A DNA stretch of 64,000 bases from Laccaria trichodermophora (lineage: Eukaryota > Basidiomycota > Agaricomycetes > Agaricales > Hydnangiaceae), in NCBI GenBank assembly GCA_018417955.1, contig JACTVC010000007.1:744001-808000 (forward strand), written 5' to 3'. The translations under genes were made by a program, and so were the position numbers. Below are positions 32,871 through 43,352 of this stretch, piece after piece. How positions within the stretch are numbered: position 1 is the stretch's first letter; each line of letters starts with the position of its first letter. Below the pieces are notes generated by a model, which made no database searches, was not told the DNA's origin, and saw nothing but the letters and a program-made list of their open reading frames with translations.

Positions 32871-34785
32871 AATATTTCCGGAGGTATTTCGGCACTACCA
32901 GCTGATGAAACCTTCGGTTTTAATATCTATTCAATGCACATAGTCTTTGGGAGGCAACACAATATTTCCGGAGGGATTTCGGCACTACAACCTGATGAAA
33001 TCTTCGGTTTTAACATGTCTTGAGTGCACATATTCTGTGGGAGGCAACACAATGTTTCCGGAGGTATTTCGGCACTACTAGCCAATGAAATCTTCGGTTT
33101 TAATATCTATTCAATGCACACAGGCTTTGGGAGGCAACACAATATTTCCAGAGGGATTTCGGCACTACGAGCTGATGAAATCTTCGGTTTTAACATGTGT
33201 TGAGTGCACATATTCTGTGGGAGGCAACACAATGTTTCCGGAGGTATTTCGGCACTACCAGCCAACAAAATCTTCGGTTTTAATATCTATTAAGTGCACA
33301 TATTTTCTGGGAGGCAACACGATATTCCCGGAGGTACTTTGGCACTACCAGCTGACGAAATCTTCAGCTTTAACATGTGTTGAGTGCACATATTCTTTGA
33401 GAGGCAACACAATATTTCCGGAGGGATTTCGGCACTACCAGCCAACGAAATCTTCGGTTTTAATGTCTATTGAGTGCACATAGTCCTTGGGAGGCAACAC
33501 AATAGTTCCGGAGGTATTTCGGCACTACCAACCGACGAAACCTTTGGTTTTAAGATGTGTTGAGTGCACATATTCTTTGAGAGGCAACACAATGTTTCCG
33601 GAGGTATTTCAGCATTACCAGCCAATGAAATCTTCGGTTTTAATATCTATTGAGTGCACATAGTCCTTGGGAGGCAACACAATATTTCCGGAGGTACTTC
33701 GGCACTACCAGCGGACGAAATCTTCGGTTTTAACATGTGTTGAGTGCACATATTCTTTGAGAGCCAACACAATATTTCCGGAGGTATTTCGGCACTACCA
33801 GCCGACGAAATCTTCGATTTTAATATCTATTGAGTGCACATATTTTCTGGGAGGCAACACAATATTCCTGGAGGTACTTCGGCACTACGAGCCGACGAAA
33901 TCTTTGGTTTTTATATCTGTTGAGTGCACATAGTCCTTGGGAGGCAACACAATATTTCCGGAGGTATTTCGGCACTACCAACCGATGAAACCTTCGGTTT
34001 TAAGATGTGTTGAGTGCACATATTCTTTGAGAGGCTACACAATATTTCTGGAGGTATTTCGGCACTACCAGCCGATGAAATCTTCGGTTTTAACATGTGT
34101 TGGGTGCACATATTCTCCGAGAGCCAACACAATATTTCCACAGGTATTTCGGCATTACCAGCCGACGAAATCTTTGATTTTGATATCTATTGAGTGCACA
34201 TATTTTCTGGCAGGCAACACAATATTCCTGGAGGTACTTCGGCACTACAAGCTGACGAAATCTTTGGTTTTTATATGTATTGAGTGCACATAGTCCTTGG
34301 GAGGCAACACAATATTTCCGGAGGTATTTCGGCACTACGAACCGACGAAATCTTCGGTTTTAACATGTGTTGAGTGGACATATCCTCTGAGAGCCAACAC
34401 AATATTTCCGGAGGTACTTCGGCACTACAAGCCGACGAAATCTTTGGTTTTTATATGTATTGAGTGAACATAGTCCTTGGGAGGCAACACAATATTTCCG
34501 GAGGTATTTCAGCACTACGAATTGACGAAATCTTCGGTTTTAACATGTGTTGAGTGGACATATTCTCTGAGAGCCAACACAATATTTCTGGAGGTACTTC
34601 TGCACTACAAGCCAACGAAATCTTTGGTTTTTATATCTATCGAGTGCACATAGTCCTTGGGAGGCAACACAATATTTCCGGAGGGATTTCGGCACAACCA
34701 GCCAACAAAATCTTCGGTTTTTATATCTATTGAGTGCACATAGTCTTTGGGAGGCAACACAATATTCCAGGAGGTATTGACCGTT
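32870..34785 (-). repeat. 90-bp tandem array, right, inverted (about 21 units)
   Basis: Reverse complement of the left array: TTTCCGGAGGTATTTCGGCA, CTACCAGCCGACGAAATCTT and CGGTTTTAACATGTGTTGAG recur every 90 bp. Units are more regular here than on the left, with no 615-bp block. The array stops at about 34785, where a non-homologous 300-bp segment with one open frame (VKCKESVLDTACLMLSMHPG...) begins. Confidence 0.92.
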
Positions 34786-35682
34786 AAATGCAAAGAAAGT
34801 GTCCTTGATACAGCATGCCTCATGCTATCTATGCATCCGGGGTGGCTGTCGTATGTCCGGCTGTTATCTTTAACCCAAAATGAATTCAAGCAATTAACAG
34901 GATTTCAGGCTGATATGGAAATATTGATTTATGGCCTGCATGTGTGCTACCGACGGTATTTGCAATATGTATCCCATTTTGTGCCGGAGGTGGTGTCATC
35001 GGCCCGGACTGTGGCTAGACAGGGATTGCCAGGGTTAGGGTTATGGTTCCGCTGGATTCGGCATTTGTTATACTGAGCATTGGGCCCAACAATGCAGTAT
35101 AGCCTAATTAATAGCCTTGCAATATTGGGCCCAACCTTGGCTGTTGGGAGTTTAACATGGGTCTCAATTGTGCCCAATGGGCCCAATTCATTTTGTGTAT
35201 CCCTCATTCGGCCCAATTATGCTTCTCATAGTTTTGTTATGTTGGCCCCAACAATGCCTGCTTAATGTCTCACAGACATTGGGCCAAACTATGGCCGAAT
35301 GGTGTCAACTACGATTGGGCCCATTGGGGTAGCCCTATGGTCCATTGGACAATTGACCATGTGAACTACTATGGTCCCATTGGGTATCTACTGAATGCCC
35401 TGATTCATGAGACCTTGGAAAGGAGCGGGGTTAGACGACGTTTGAGTGGTAAACACTCTCAACATTGAGGGATGTGTTGGGGGTGTGGCAGGTTGGTTGC
35501 TCCACTGGGCAAGTACGAGTGTGACATCTCGGGCTTCAGATAAGATGCATATACTGGGTATTAGGCGCATATGTAGCTGCAGATGTAAAATTGACTTGTA
35601 CATTGTTTGTAGGATGGGCTGCGAAAAAGGACGATTCCAATAAACTTAATATACTGGTGACAGTGTTGATTGCCACTGATGT

Positions 35683-35763
35683 GGCCGTATGGCGAAATGG
35701 CATCGCGTCTGACTACGATAACGCGACATTAGGAGATTGCAGGTTCGACCCCTGTCTCGGTCA
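35683..35763 (+). tRNA. tRNA-Arg(ACG), second copy, with 9-nt intron
   Basis: Near-identical to the copy at 25046-25126: GGCCGTATGGCGAAATGGCA, anticodon loop CTACGA with intron TAACGCGAC, T-arm GGTTCGACCCC, 3' CTCGGTCA. The anticodon stem TCTGA/TTAGG still pairs with G-U. The acceptor stem has two mismatches (T-T, A-C), so it may be weaker or a pseudogene. It lies about 280 bp outside the foldback element. Confidence 0.7.
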
Positions 35764-36113
35764 ATGGACCTTAAGGTTTATGTTTTGTTTTTAAATTCGA
35801 GCGAAAGCCTGCCTGCCTGCGTCGTTGTTCACGATGTACAGCAGCTGGTGTACCTGATACACTCAAGAAAGCGCGGGAAGTAATCCCGTAGATGTTTTGT
35901 TATGAGGGGGAAGCGCAGGTCGAGCTCGTACGGTTTTCAAAAAAAACAGTGCAGAATGGATCAACACAATTGTCTTTCTCGATAATTGAAATTACGCAGC
36001 GGCGTCTTCGACCTTCAGTAAATTTCTAACCTCTGATACCGGACGTTCGATTCACAACAGAACTACTTGAATCCGCTTTCGATACTACTCAATCCAAAAC
36101 AGTGAGATATACT

Positions 36114-37485
36114 CTACGAGCCCCTAAACGACCACCATTTCTTTGACTTCTTACTGCTCGCTAACACTTCTTGACTTGCATCCACAAGATCTTGCGCAAC
36201 CCCCGCCAGGATCTCCTGTCTGGGATCCTTCCTCTCCTCGCCTTCAGCCACCTTTTCAAACATCCACCACCCCGAGACCGGCCTCACCGTGTTCCTCTTC
36301 CCTTTCGCATCCGCAAGGATCTCAGTCCCAAATAGTCCTGCGATCATCATGCACTGGAGCTCTTCCCCATTATCGTCCAGGAGAACGTCCACCCCTGTGC
36401 ATCCCGCTGGAACTTCGTCCGTGTCGACGAGGTGATAGTGCGTGCCAGATAATATTAGGGTTGGTTCGCGTTGGCTCCAAACCTTCGACACTTCAGTGTA
36501 GGTGTCAAAAAAAACAGATGCGGACAGGGAGGTAGGGTCTGGTCCTTCCAATGACGTCGCCTAGAAAAAACATGTGAATATAAATTGGAGTAAGGACGAA
36601 GGAGCGTACCTCTACAACCCCTTCTTTGAACCTGTGCCCAAGCCACTTTCCATCCTCATCAAATGCGCAGAACGCCGTCACCCATCCGCCAAGGTAAGTC
36701 GGGCCGCTCCCGCCCCCGTCATAATGACATACCTTCCCCCAGAACTCCTTGTTCTCCTTACTTGTAGGATTAGCAAACGCCGCCACAAACTGCGCCAATA
36801 CAGGGCGTAGCGAATGATACCAGGCTATCGCCTCCACCCCATATTCCTTCAATTTTTCGAGCCTGCACAAGATATCTTCCCAGTCGTCCTTCTCACCTTC
36901 AAGCGTGACGCTCGGCAGTTCGCACATAAGGGAGAACTTGTAGTCAAAATACTTTTTCATGCTCGACATCATAATAATCGACGCAACAATCGTATCCGTC
37001 GTCGTCGTCGTGCTGAATGTTGGGAGGATCCAAGCGCGTAACGCAGAATCAACAACGTTCTTCTCCAACTCACGTGTCATGTTGTGTGCCATGGCACCAA
37101 AATCAACAGTAAAGCGGTTTCCTGCTGCTGTAACAACAAGCTGCTTCTTCCCTTCATGCGCAACGAACTGCGATCGGAGTTTCTCACTCCGCCCGTTGAC
37201 GAAGAAGTTGAATTGGATGAGGATGGCGGTCCAGATGTCATCTGGGCGGAGGCGGAGGTGTCTGTGATTGTTGTACGCTTCGACTATGGTGTGTACAAGG
37301 CCGTTTCCTTTGGGGATTGTGTTGTGCAATCCGAGAGGGAGAGAAGATTGGAGAAGAGAAGAGCAGAGGCGCGATTGATGTGGACAGGCGGAGGTGAGGA
37401 GGGAGGATGGGGAGAGTGGAGTAGAAGCGATTGTTGGAGGGAAGGATTCGGCGGCCAGAGACGTGGGCGAAAATGTTATGGGCAT
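36114..37485 (-). CDS. DUF4419 domain protein
   Basis: Two exons: 36610-37485 (MPITFSPTSLAAESF) and 36114-36560, joined by a phase-0 intron at 36561-36609, giving about 440 residues. Diagnostic DUF4419 strings are present: GNGLVHTIVEAYNNHRHLRL, RPDDIWTAILIQFNFFVNG, QFVAHEGKK, and FWGKVCHYDGGGSGPTYLGG followed by WVTAFCAFDEDGKW. The end is basic (SSKKSKKWWSFRGS). DUF4419 proteins are expanded in fungi and of unknown biochemical role. The neighbouring genes are unrelated. The length matches fungal relatives and no defect is visible. Confidence 0.88.
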
Positions 37486-37844
37486 GCTGAAGGTGCTGAA
37501 CTGACTTCATGGACATCATGATAACAACAAAGTGCTGTGAACGTTGCTCATGTGACTCGCTCAAATGACCACGTAGAAAACAATAAAAGTCGAAACTCGT
37601 AAAAACATCGCGCACGCCGCTAGCACTCAGAATCCCTCCCATCCCCAATCCAAACCTAGACGACGACAGAAATAGTAATGATCATAATGTGTGGGACATT
37701 AGTTCCATGAACCGTAAAATTCAGAAGCCTTCTGTACAAAAAAGAAAGAAAAAATCAGTAAGAACGAAAAAAAAAATACGATACCGAGCGTGTAGCAACT
37801 CACGAATAATAATAACCGGGGAGAATGCGCACAAGCGAGCGCAC

Positions 37845-37943
37845 TCAAGCGATGACGCAATAAGCGTTGTTTCCCGAACCACCACCCTCGTAGTTGGTGG
37901 GGATGGAATCGGTGGAGGTAGAGATGGTAGAGAAAGAATCCAT
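37845..37943 (-). CDS. Mating pheromone precursor (CaaX, -CVIA)
   Basis: A 32-codon gene: MDSFSTISTSTDSIPTNYEG then GGSGNNAYCVIA and stop. Basidiomycete lipopeptide pheromone precursors are very short, begin MD-x-F, are Ser/Thr/Asp-rich, and end in a Gly/Ser/Asn/aromatic segment plus a CaaX box. In known systems the Cys is farnesylated, -aaX removed and the C-terminus methylated, and the mature peptide is cut out near an acidic/charged residue, here probably around Tyr-Glu. The peptide signals to a Ste3-type receptor on a compatible mate. The start context is CACAAATGG and a TATA box lies about 70 nt upstream. It is shorter than most precursors (about 40-70 residues). No receptor gene is present in this window. 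Confidence 0.85.
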   Translation of the reverse strand: MDSFSTISTSTDSIPTNYEGGGSGNNAYCVIA

Positions 37944-38011
37944 TTGTGAAGTTGTGGGTTGTTGCGAAAGGTGTGTTTGCGACTGGAGAATTGAGAGGAG
38001 GCGTCGAGTCG

Positions 38012-38018
38012 TTTTATA
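38012..38018 (-). promoter_or_regulatory. TATA box of the pheromone gene
   Basis: The minus strand reads GGTATAAAACGACTC about 70 nt before the ATG at 37943. The intervening leader is C/A-rich without upstream ATG, typical of a strongly transcribed fungal gene. Confidence 0.55.
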
Positions 38019-38019
38019 C

Positions 38020-39344
38020 CTGAACGTCCACGGGTCTGGACTCAAGTTCGACGCTTTGACCTGTGTTTTTAGGCAAAAGACTTTCAATTGTCGCTTGGGT
38101 GGCGTAAGAGGTGACCGTCGGTTTAATTGTGATTTGAGCTCTAGGAGTGAGGCACCTTGGCAGACTAAGTGAAATTGAGAGCACTTGTGTGGACACATCC
38201 GAAGACCAGAAGGGCTACAAATTGTCGCCAAGGGTTATAGGAGTGAACTCTCCGATAACTTTATTGTCGACTCAGTGGGACTCGTTGTTCTTCGGCAACG
38301 ACGGTCTCGGAAAACAAGACACCGAAAAGTCAAACACGAACTTGGAGGCCCAGAAACAATCGCCGACTTACATTACTTGTAGACACACATACACGTAAGT
38401 GGTCAGTGTGTCCATAGGGGTCGCTCAAAAAGACAAAAAGGAAACAAAAGCCAACAATCTGTCATAGCCGTAAAGACAAGACGTCAAGTAATTTGACAAG
38501 CATAGACCCAAACTGCAGTGTTGGTAGCCGAGAGCAGATAGTACAGTGGGTCCATATTGTGTTGTGGGCATTGCGAGAATCGACTTGTAGAAAACAAAAG
38601 CGTTTGACCTGCAGTGCCGTTAAACACAAAAGAAGGAAGTGGCTGCCATAAAATGTTCATTTCCGGTGACGTGCGTCGTGCCTTCCTTGGGACGCATGTG
38701 CCTTGCCTCCGCTTTATGACCCAGCCTGAGCTATGTCCAAGGTCACTACTTACGCTCCACCGCAAGGCCTGAAATCATCATTATTGGCACCCTTCAATAC
38801 ACCCCCTACTCTGAGTCCGCACCTTGACCAAAACCAGTCACGCTCGCGAGAGAGCCTCGCTAATCGCTACACTTTGTGCGCTCTGAATATACAACTCTTG
38901 AGCAAACAGTGATAGGTGCGAAGGTGAGACAAAGACCTACATTGCGATCTGACAGATTCCAAAATCTCAACAAATCAACCCGGATGGTCAGGGACCGGAA
39001 TACGTTGCGCGCTTGGAGAAACTCACATCAGAGCGCGCAAAGAGCTGTCCTTCAAAGCTGTCGACATGCATTCGCTTTCGGAGCAATGGGGTGCGGTGCA
39101 ACGGAGACTTGCATATCATTGGCCCAAGCTGGAATGCGTATGAAACCTAGGCTTGATAGTGCAGTGTAAGAAATGGAGTAGGAACCCAAGAAGGAGCACA
39201 GAAGCGCAATGAGTATGTGCAACGCGACGTGCAGACAGAGACTAATAGGTCGAGAAGAAGGGGCGGGATTTCGGGAATTTCCATCATAGAAAAAGAAAAC
39301 TTCTCACGACCCATCTTCTCATCAAATCGTGACATTAATCTTTC
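38020..39344. other. Intergenic stretch
   Basis: No supported gene on either strand. Frames are short and lack splice support. Confidence 0.4.
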
Positions 39345-40642
39345 ATGTCAACTCCCGAACTCCCCGCAGAACTATGGTCATACATTTTCTCCCTCTCCTG
39401 CATGGACGACGGCAGAACCGGATGTGCTCTCCAATGCGTATCTAAACATTTTCGAGAGTTATCTAAGCATTCCAGGCTCACCTCTGTCTGTCTTTATCGA
39501 TCGAAGGATATTCTTAGGTTCGAAGCTGTGATTGACCGGCTACTACCTAATGAGAGACGGGTTCGATACCTTCATATCACGTCGCCCCATTTGTTTTTGG
39601 ACGTTTCGGAGGATGACGATGATGAGGATTATAGGGAATCCGATTTGTCAAGCTTGGACATGGATACCGATCATGACGATACGCCCTCTGAGGGAAGTCA
39701 GGACGAGAACTTGGAAATAGATTCTGACAATAGCGACTCGGATGGAGACGAACACCAACCGCTCTCAATCGTCGGGCAGGAAGAAGTCCACAACGATATA
39801 TCATACTTCAAAGCTCCTTCAATTTCTGAGGAGTACCCCGCGGCGCCAGTCCAGGAAGGCAAAGACTCCATGGCAGAGTACAAATTGGAAATGGATCAAG
39901 CAAACAGCATTATCTTGGCCGCAGTCAACAACATTATCTCCGCCCTCTCTGCCACCCTCTATGCACTGAGCATCCACTGGACAAAAGAGTTCAGCTCGGG
40001 ATATCTCTCTATCCCAGATTTGATCCCGCCCTCCCTCAACCTCCCCTGCCTTACCGAGCTATATCTCTGTCTCAACCTCCGTTCATACACGAACGACCCC
40101 ACTCGCGACACATACCCTGAGTCTATGTTTTACGGGGGAAATTACCAGAAGAAGTTCAACGATCTGGCTTTTCCAGCCTTACGACGGTTGAGATTTGCAG
40201 GGCTGGCATGGCCCTATGGTCGTCCGTACGACGTAATCAGGCGGATAGCACCAAATATAACACACATTCGCACAAAACCAGATCTGATGGGGTTAGTATC
40301 CAATACGTTCACTTGCTCAGCTAGATGGCTACTCACCTCTTATCATCCAGAGCCTACAGCGGCGACTTCAGCTCAGCCACATTCCAAATGAAGCTTTTCA
40401 TCGAGCTCCCAGACGAGACGTTGCCAGCCAGAGACGAGGAGAATGTAGAATCTCTCATCACTGACCCCGAGAAGGTTGGACGTGTGGAATTCCATCAGTA
40501 CGTGACGGCCACGATTGGGATGTGCATTCCAGAAGGGTACGATGCTGACTGCTGGGAGGCTCATTGGGCAGCAGGTCTTCGAGGTGAATCTGGTCATTGG
40601 CCAGAACCTGGGGATCTCATTTTGTCCTCGGCGCTTGCGTGA
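39345..40642 (+). CDS. F-box-like protein, paralog 1
   Basis: Two exons, 39345-40291 and 40351-40642, with a phase-2 intron (GTTAGT..CAG). The N-terminus MSTPELPAELWSYIFSLSCM, then CALQCVSKHFRELS, fits an F-box-like motif (LP.EIW..I...), expected to bind Skp1 in an SCF ubiquitin ligase. It is followed by a strand-helix repeat region (RVRYLHITSPHLFLDVSE), a long acidic insert (about residues 85-150), and a second folded part with LTELYLCLNLRSYTNDP, FPALRRLRFAGLAWPYGRPY and IPEGYDADCWEAHWAAGLRG. Mushrooms have large families of such proteins. The paralog at 41183-42466 lies downstream in the same orientation, so the pair is a tandem duplication. Substrates unknown. Confidence 0.82.
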
Positions 40643-41182
40643 GTGACAGTCACTCTACGCGTTCGAGGTCTGTGGTCGGTGTTGTACACTTTCACTGGGG
40701 TACCGTCGTTGCTTTTAGCCATTTACGCAAAGGCGGTGGTCGAGTAGGCGCCGTATGGCGAACATAATGTAAATGACGGCTATTGGATGGTGCTTGGTGT
40801 CAATGACCAAGGGGTGCTCATCGGAAAAAATGTCGTAAATAAACCAAACGGATTGCATCTTCTATATAATTCCCCGATCCTCTGACTTCATTCTCTGCCA
40901 GATGCAGTTTCATCTCATCGATTTGCGAATTGAGGAATCTATGGAACTTCTAGAGAAATTAGAGAATTATTATAACATTTCCAATGTTAACTAATACAGC
41001 ATCACAAAACTTGTCCTGCCCAACTATTCCACCTCCATATTATAGTGAGAGTTGTCGAAGGGCAGTGATGCCTTGAGGGCTGCTCGAAAGACGAGCATTG
41101 ATTTCTTCGGTGGCAATGACTGTCTGAGATTTTTGTGACTGCGGTCATGTGTTGCGCGACACCGTGACGGCTCCAAAACTCC

Positions 41183-42466
41183 ATGTCAACTCCTGACCTC
41201 CCCACACCTACATCTTCTCCTTTGCCTGCATGGACAACGGAAGCACAGGGTGTGCTCTCCAACGCGTCTCCAAGCATTTCCGTGAGGTATCCAAGTATTC
41301 CCGGTTCACCTCCGTCTGCCTCTATCGATCAAAGGACATCCTTCGATTTGAGGCCGCGATCACACCACTTCCACCTAATGAGAGACGTGTTCGGTACCTT
41401 CATATCACGTCGCCGCATTTGTTTTTGGATGTTTCAGAGGATGAGTTTGAGGACGATGGGGATTACGAGAGTAGTGGTTCGGAGTCAAGCTCTGACTCTA
41501 ATGACGATACCTTTGCCACGGCGGAAAATCCAGGCAATGAAGCAGGAGTGGGATCAGTGGAAATGGATATTGACGAGAGTGACTCGGATGACGACGAGTA
41601 CCGACCACTTTCACCCACCGAGGAATCAGAAGTCGACGACGGCATCGCCTATTTCATGTCAAGCGCGACTTCCTTTGAGGCCACCACCTCACAACTCTAC
41701 AAAGGAAAAGACCCAATGGGCGAATATATGGCTGAGATGGACGAGGCAAACAGAGTCATAGTATCATCTGTCAAGCAGATCATCTCCGCCCTCTCTTCCA
41801 CCCTCTACGCACTTAGCATCCATTGGACAAGGGAGTTTGAATCGGAGAATCTCGCCATCCCCGACTTCATCCCCTCCTCCACAAGCCTCCCATTCCTCAC
41901 AGAACTTTACCTCTGCATAAACCTCCGCTCCTATACGTTGGACAAGCTCCACACTCGCCAAGACACCTACCCCGAATCAATGTTTTATGATTCTAATGGT
42001 TTTCTAGAGAAATTCAACGGACTGACGTTTCCAGCAATACGACGCTTGAGGTTCGCGGGCTTGGCCTGGCCAGGGGTTGAATGCCCGTATGACATGGTCA
42101 AGCGGATGGCACCGAATTTAACACACATCCGCACAAAGACAGACCTAATGCTGTGCGCACTCAATTCACTATTCCAGTGACATACGTTCTCACTTTTTGA
42201 TTATCCGATTATTTAGTGGCGCCTTGGGCCCATTCACTTTTCCAGCGAATTTGAAAGTCTTCATCGAGGTCCCACACAGGATATTGGGCAGAAAAGTCGT
42301 AGAAGTCCTAATAAACGACTGCGATATCGTCAGGGATATGGGTTACGATCCGCAGCCTGTGACGGTCGTTGGCATAGGCATTCCAGAAGCGTACGATGCG
42401 GACTGCTGGGAGGATCATTGGGAAGCGGACGTCAAAGGTGAACATGGGCATTGGCCGCTGAAGTAG
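41183..42466 (+). CDS. F-box-like protein, paralog 2, N-terminal frameshift
   Basis: Collinear with paralog 1: ATGTCAACTCC start at 41183, then VSKHFREVSKYSRFTSVCLY, RVRYLHITSPHLFLDVSEDE, an acidic insert, FPAIRRLRFAGLAWPG and IPEAYDADCWEDHWEADVKG. The intron is 42153-42216. Compared with paralog 1, 10 bp are missing between the start codon and the TACATTTTC/TACATCTTC position, so the old ATG no longer reads into the main frame. Translation would have to start at 41230 (MDNGSTGCALQ), losing the first half of the F-box. The rest of the frame has no stop, so the gene is either N-terminally truncated or at an early stage of decay. Confidence 0.65.
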
Positions 42467-42506
42467 AGGCACACGAGGAAAGAGTTGTGAGAGACTCCTT
42501 CTATTA

Positions 42507-42890
42507 GCCGAAAAGCCTTACCATGTACCTTCGCGCTGATGCGCAATGTGCAAGTCTTTGGGAGAAGGGAGAATTGCAAGGGGGTTTGGAGAGTGGAAGA
42601 GAACTTCTGGGGGCGTTCCCTCCCTGGTTTCGCTTGAGTTGGGCTTCGAATAACACGCGTATAGATGCACAGAAATAGTTGTTCTGCGGGAAAGGCGAAA
42701 AGCTCTGAGTGCTGAGGGGTCGAAAATACCAGTAATCATGAACAATCTGAGTACATTCCGTGATTATCATCGTGAATTATGTCTCATCGTGAATTATATC
42801 TCTTCCCATTAGACTATGCACAAATCTCACTCCCTTCTCGTCACTCGTGCCCATGTGATGGCCGCCTTCTGTTCAGTCTGATTCGCCTGC
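42507..42890 (+). repeat. Dispersed repeat, copy 1
   Basis: Shares strings such as AACTTCTGGGGGCGTTCCCT and CGAATAACACGCGTATAGAT with 57795-58155 in the same orientation over about 330-380 bp, with many substitutions. No coding sense. It might be a solo LTR or an old MITE; no target duplication was seen. The rest of 42467-43352 is unremarkable. Confidence 0.7.
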
Positions 42891-43352
42891 CAAGTTTCCG
42901 CAGGCTGAGAGGTAATTGAGAAAAACGCGCTCAATCAATAATTTACTGCATCAACTACTAGGATCACAGTACAATAAATTGAAACTAATCAAGATATGTC
43001 TCCTACCACCGCCGCATACCGTATACGTAACACGGATTTCAGCAATCCATCACAGATGCACGATCAGAAATTTTGGCCAATTTTGGCCACCCGGTGCACC
43101 TCGTAATTTAAAGGGTAAAATACCCCACGTCGGTCACTTCTTGCCAGTGGCAACTTCTTCGCAGACTTCTTTCTGTAGCGCTTAATTCAATACCTTGGAA
43201 ACATTTTTCGAACATTGGAATATTTAGAGACATGAATTAATGTACACGGGGAATCACATTTTGGGGATCAAAATGTTGTGAAAATGGGGAGTGGTTTGCT
43301 CTGTGAAACGAGAACACATAGATAGCAGGAGCTATTTTTCAGATTGTGCGAG

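Larger units (their letters stand above)
28186..35399. mobile_element. Giant (about 7.2 kb) palindromic foldback element
   Basis: The left end (GGCATTCA at 28186; CACATGGTCAATTGTACC...CCATAGAGCTACCCCAATGG near 28236) is repeated in reverse complement at the right end (to TGAATGCC at 35392-35399). Both subterminal regions carry several TTGGGCCCAAT-like motifs. Inside are two arrays of the same 90-bp repeat in opposite orientation (28735-31790 and 32870-34785) around an inverted core whose axis lies near 32300. The arrays differ in copy number (about 33 and 21), so the halves are unequal. No intact gene exists inside. Exact ends and target duplication are unclear. Confidence 0.8.

Noticed and set aside
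28735..34785. Many 60-160-codon ORFs on both strands in the 90-bp arrays
   Set aside because: Any 90-bp repeat without a stop is open over many units, and frames occur on both strands in a non-coding foldback.
37845..38231. 128-codon version of the pheromone ORF starting at 38231
   Set aside because: The upstream part covers the TATA box and leader and is not pheromone-like. The ATG at 37943 has the better context and expected start.
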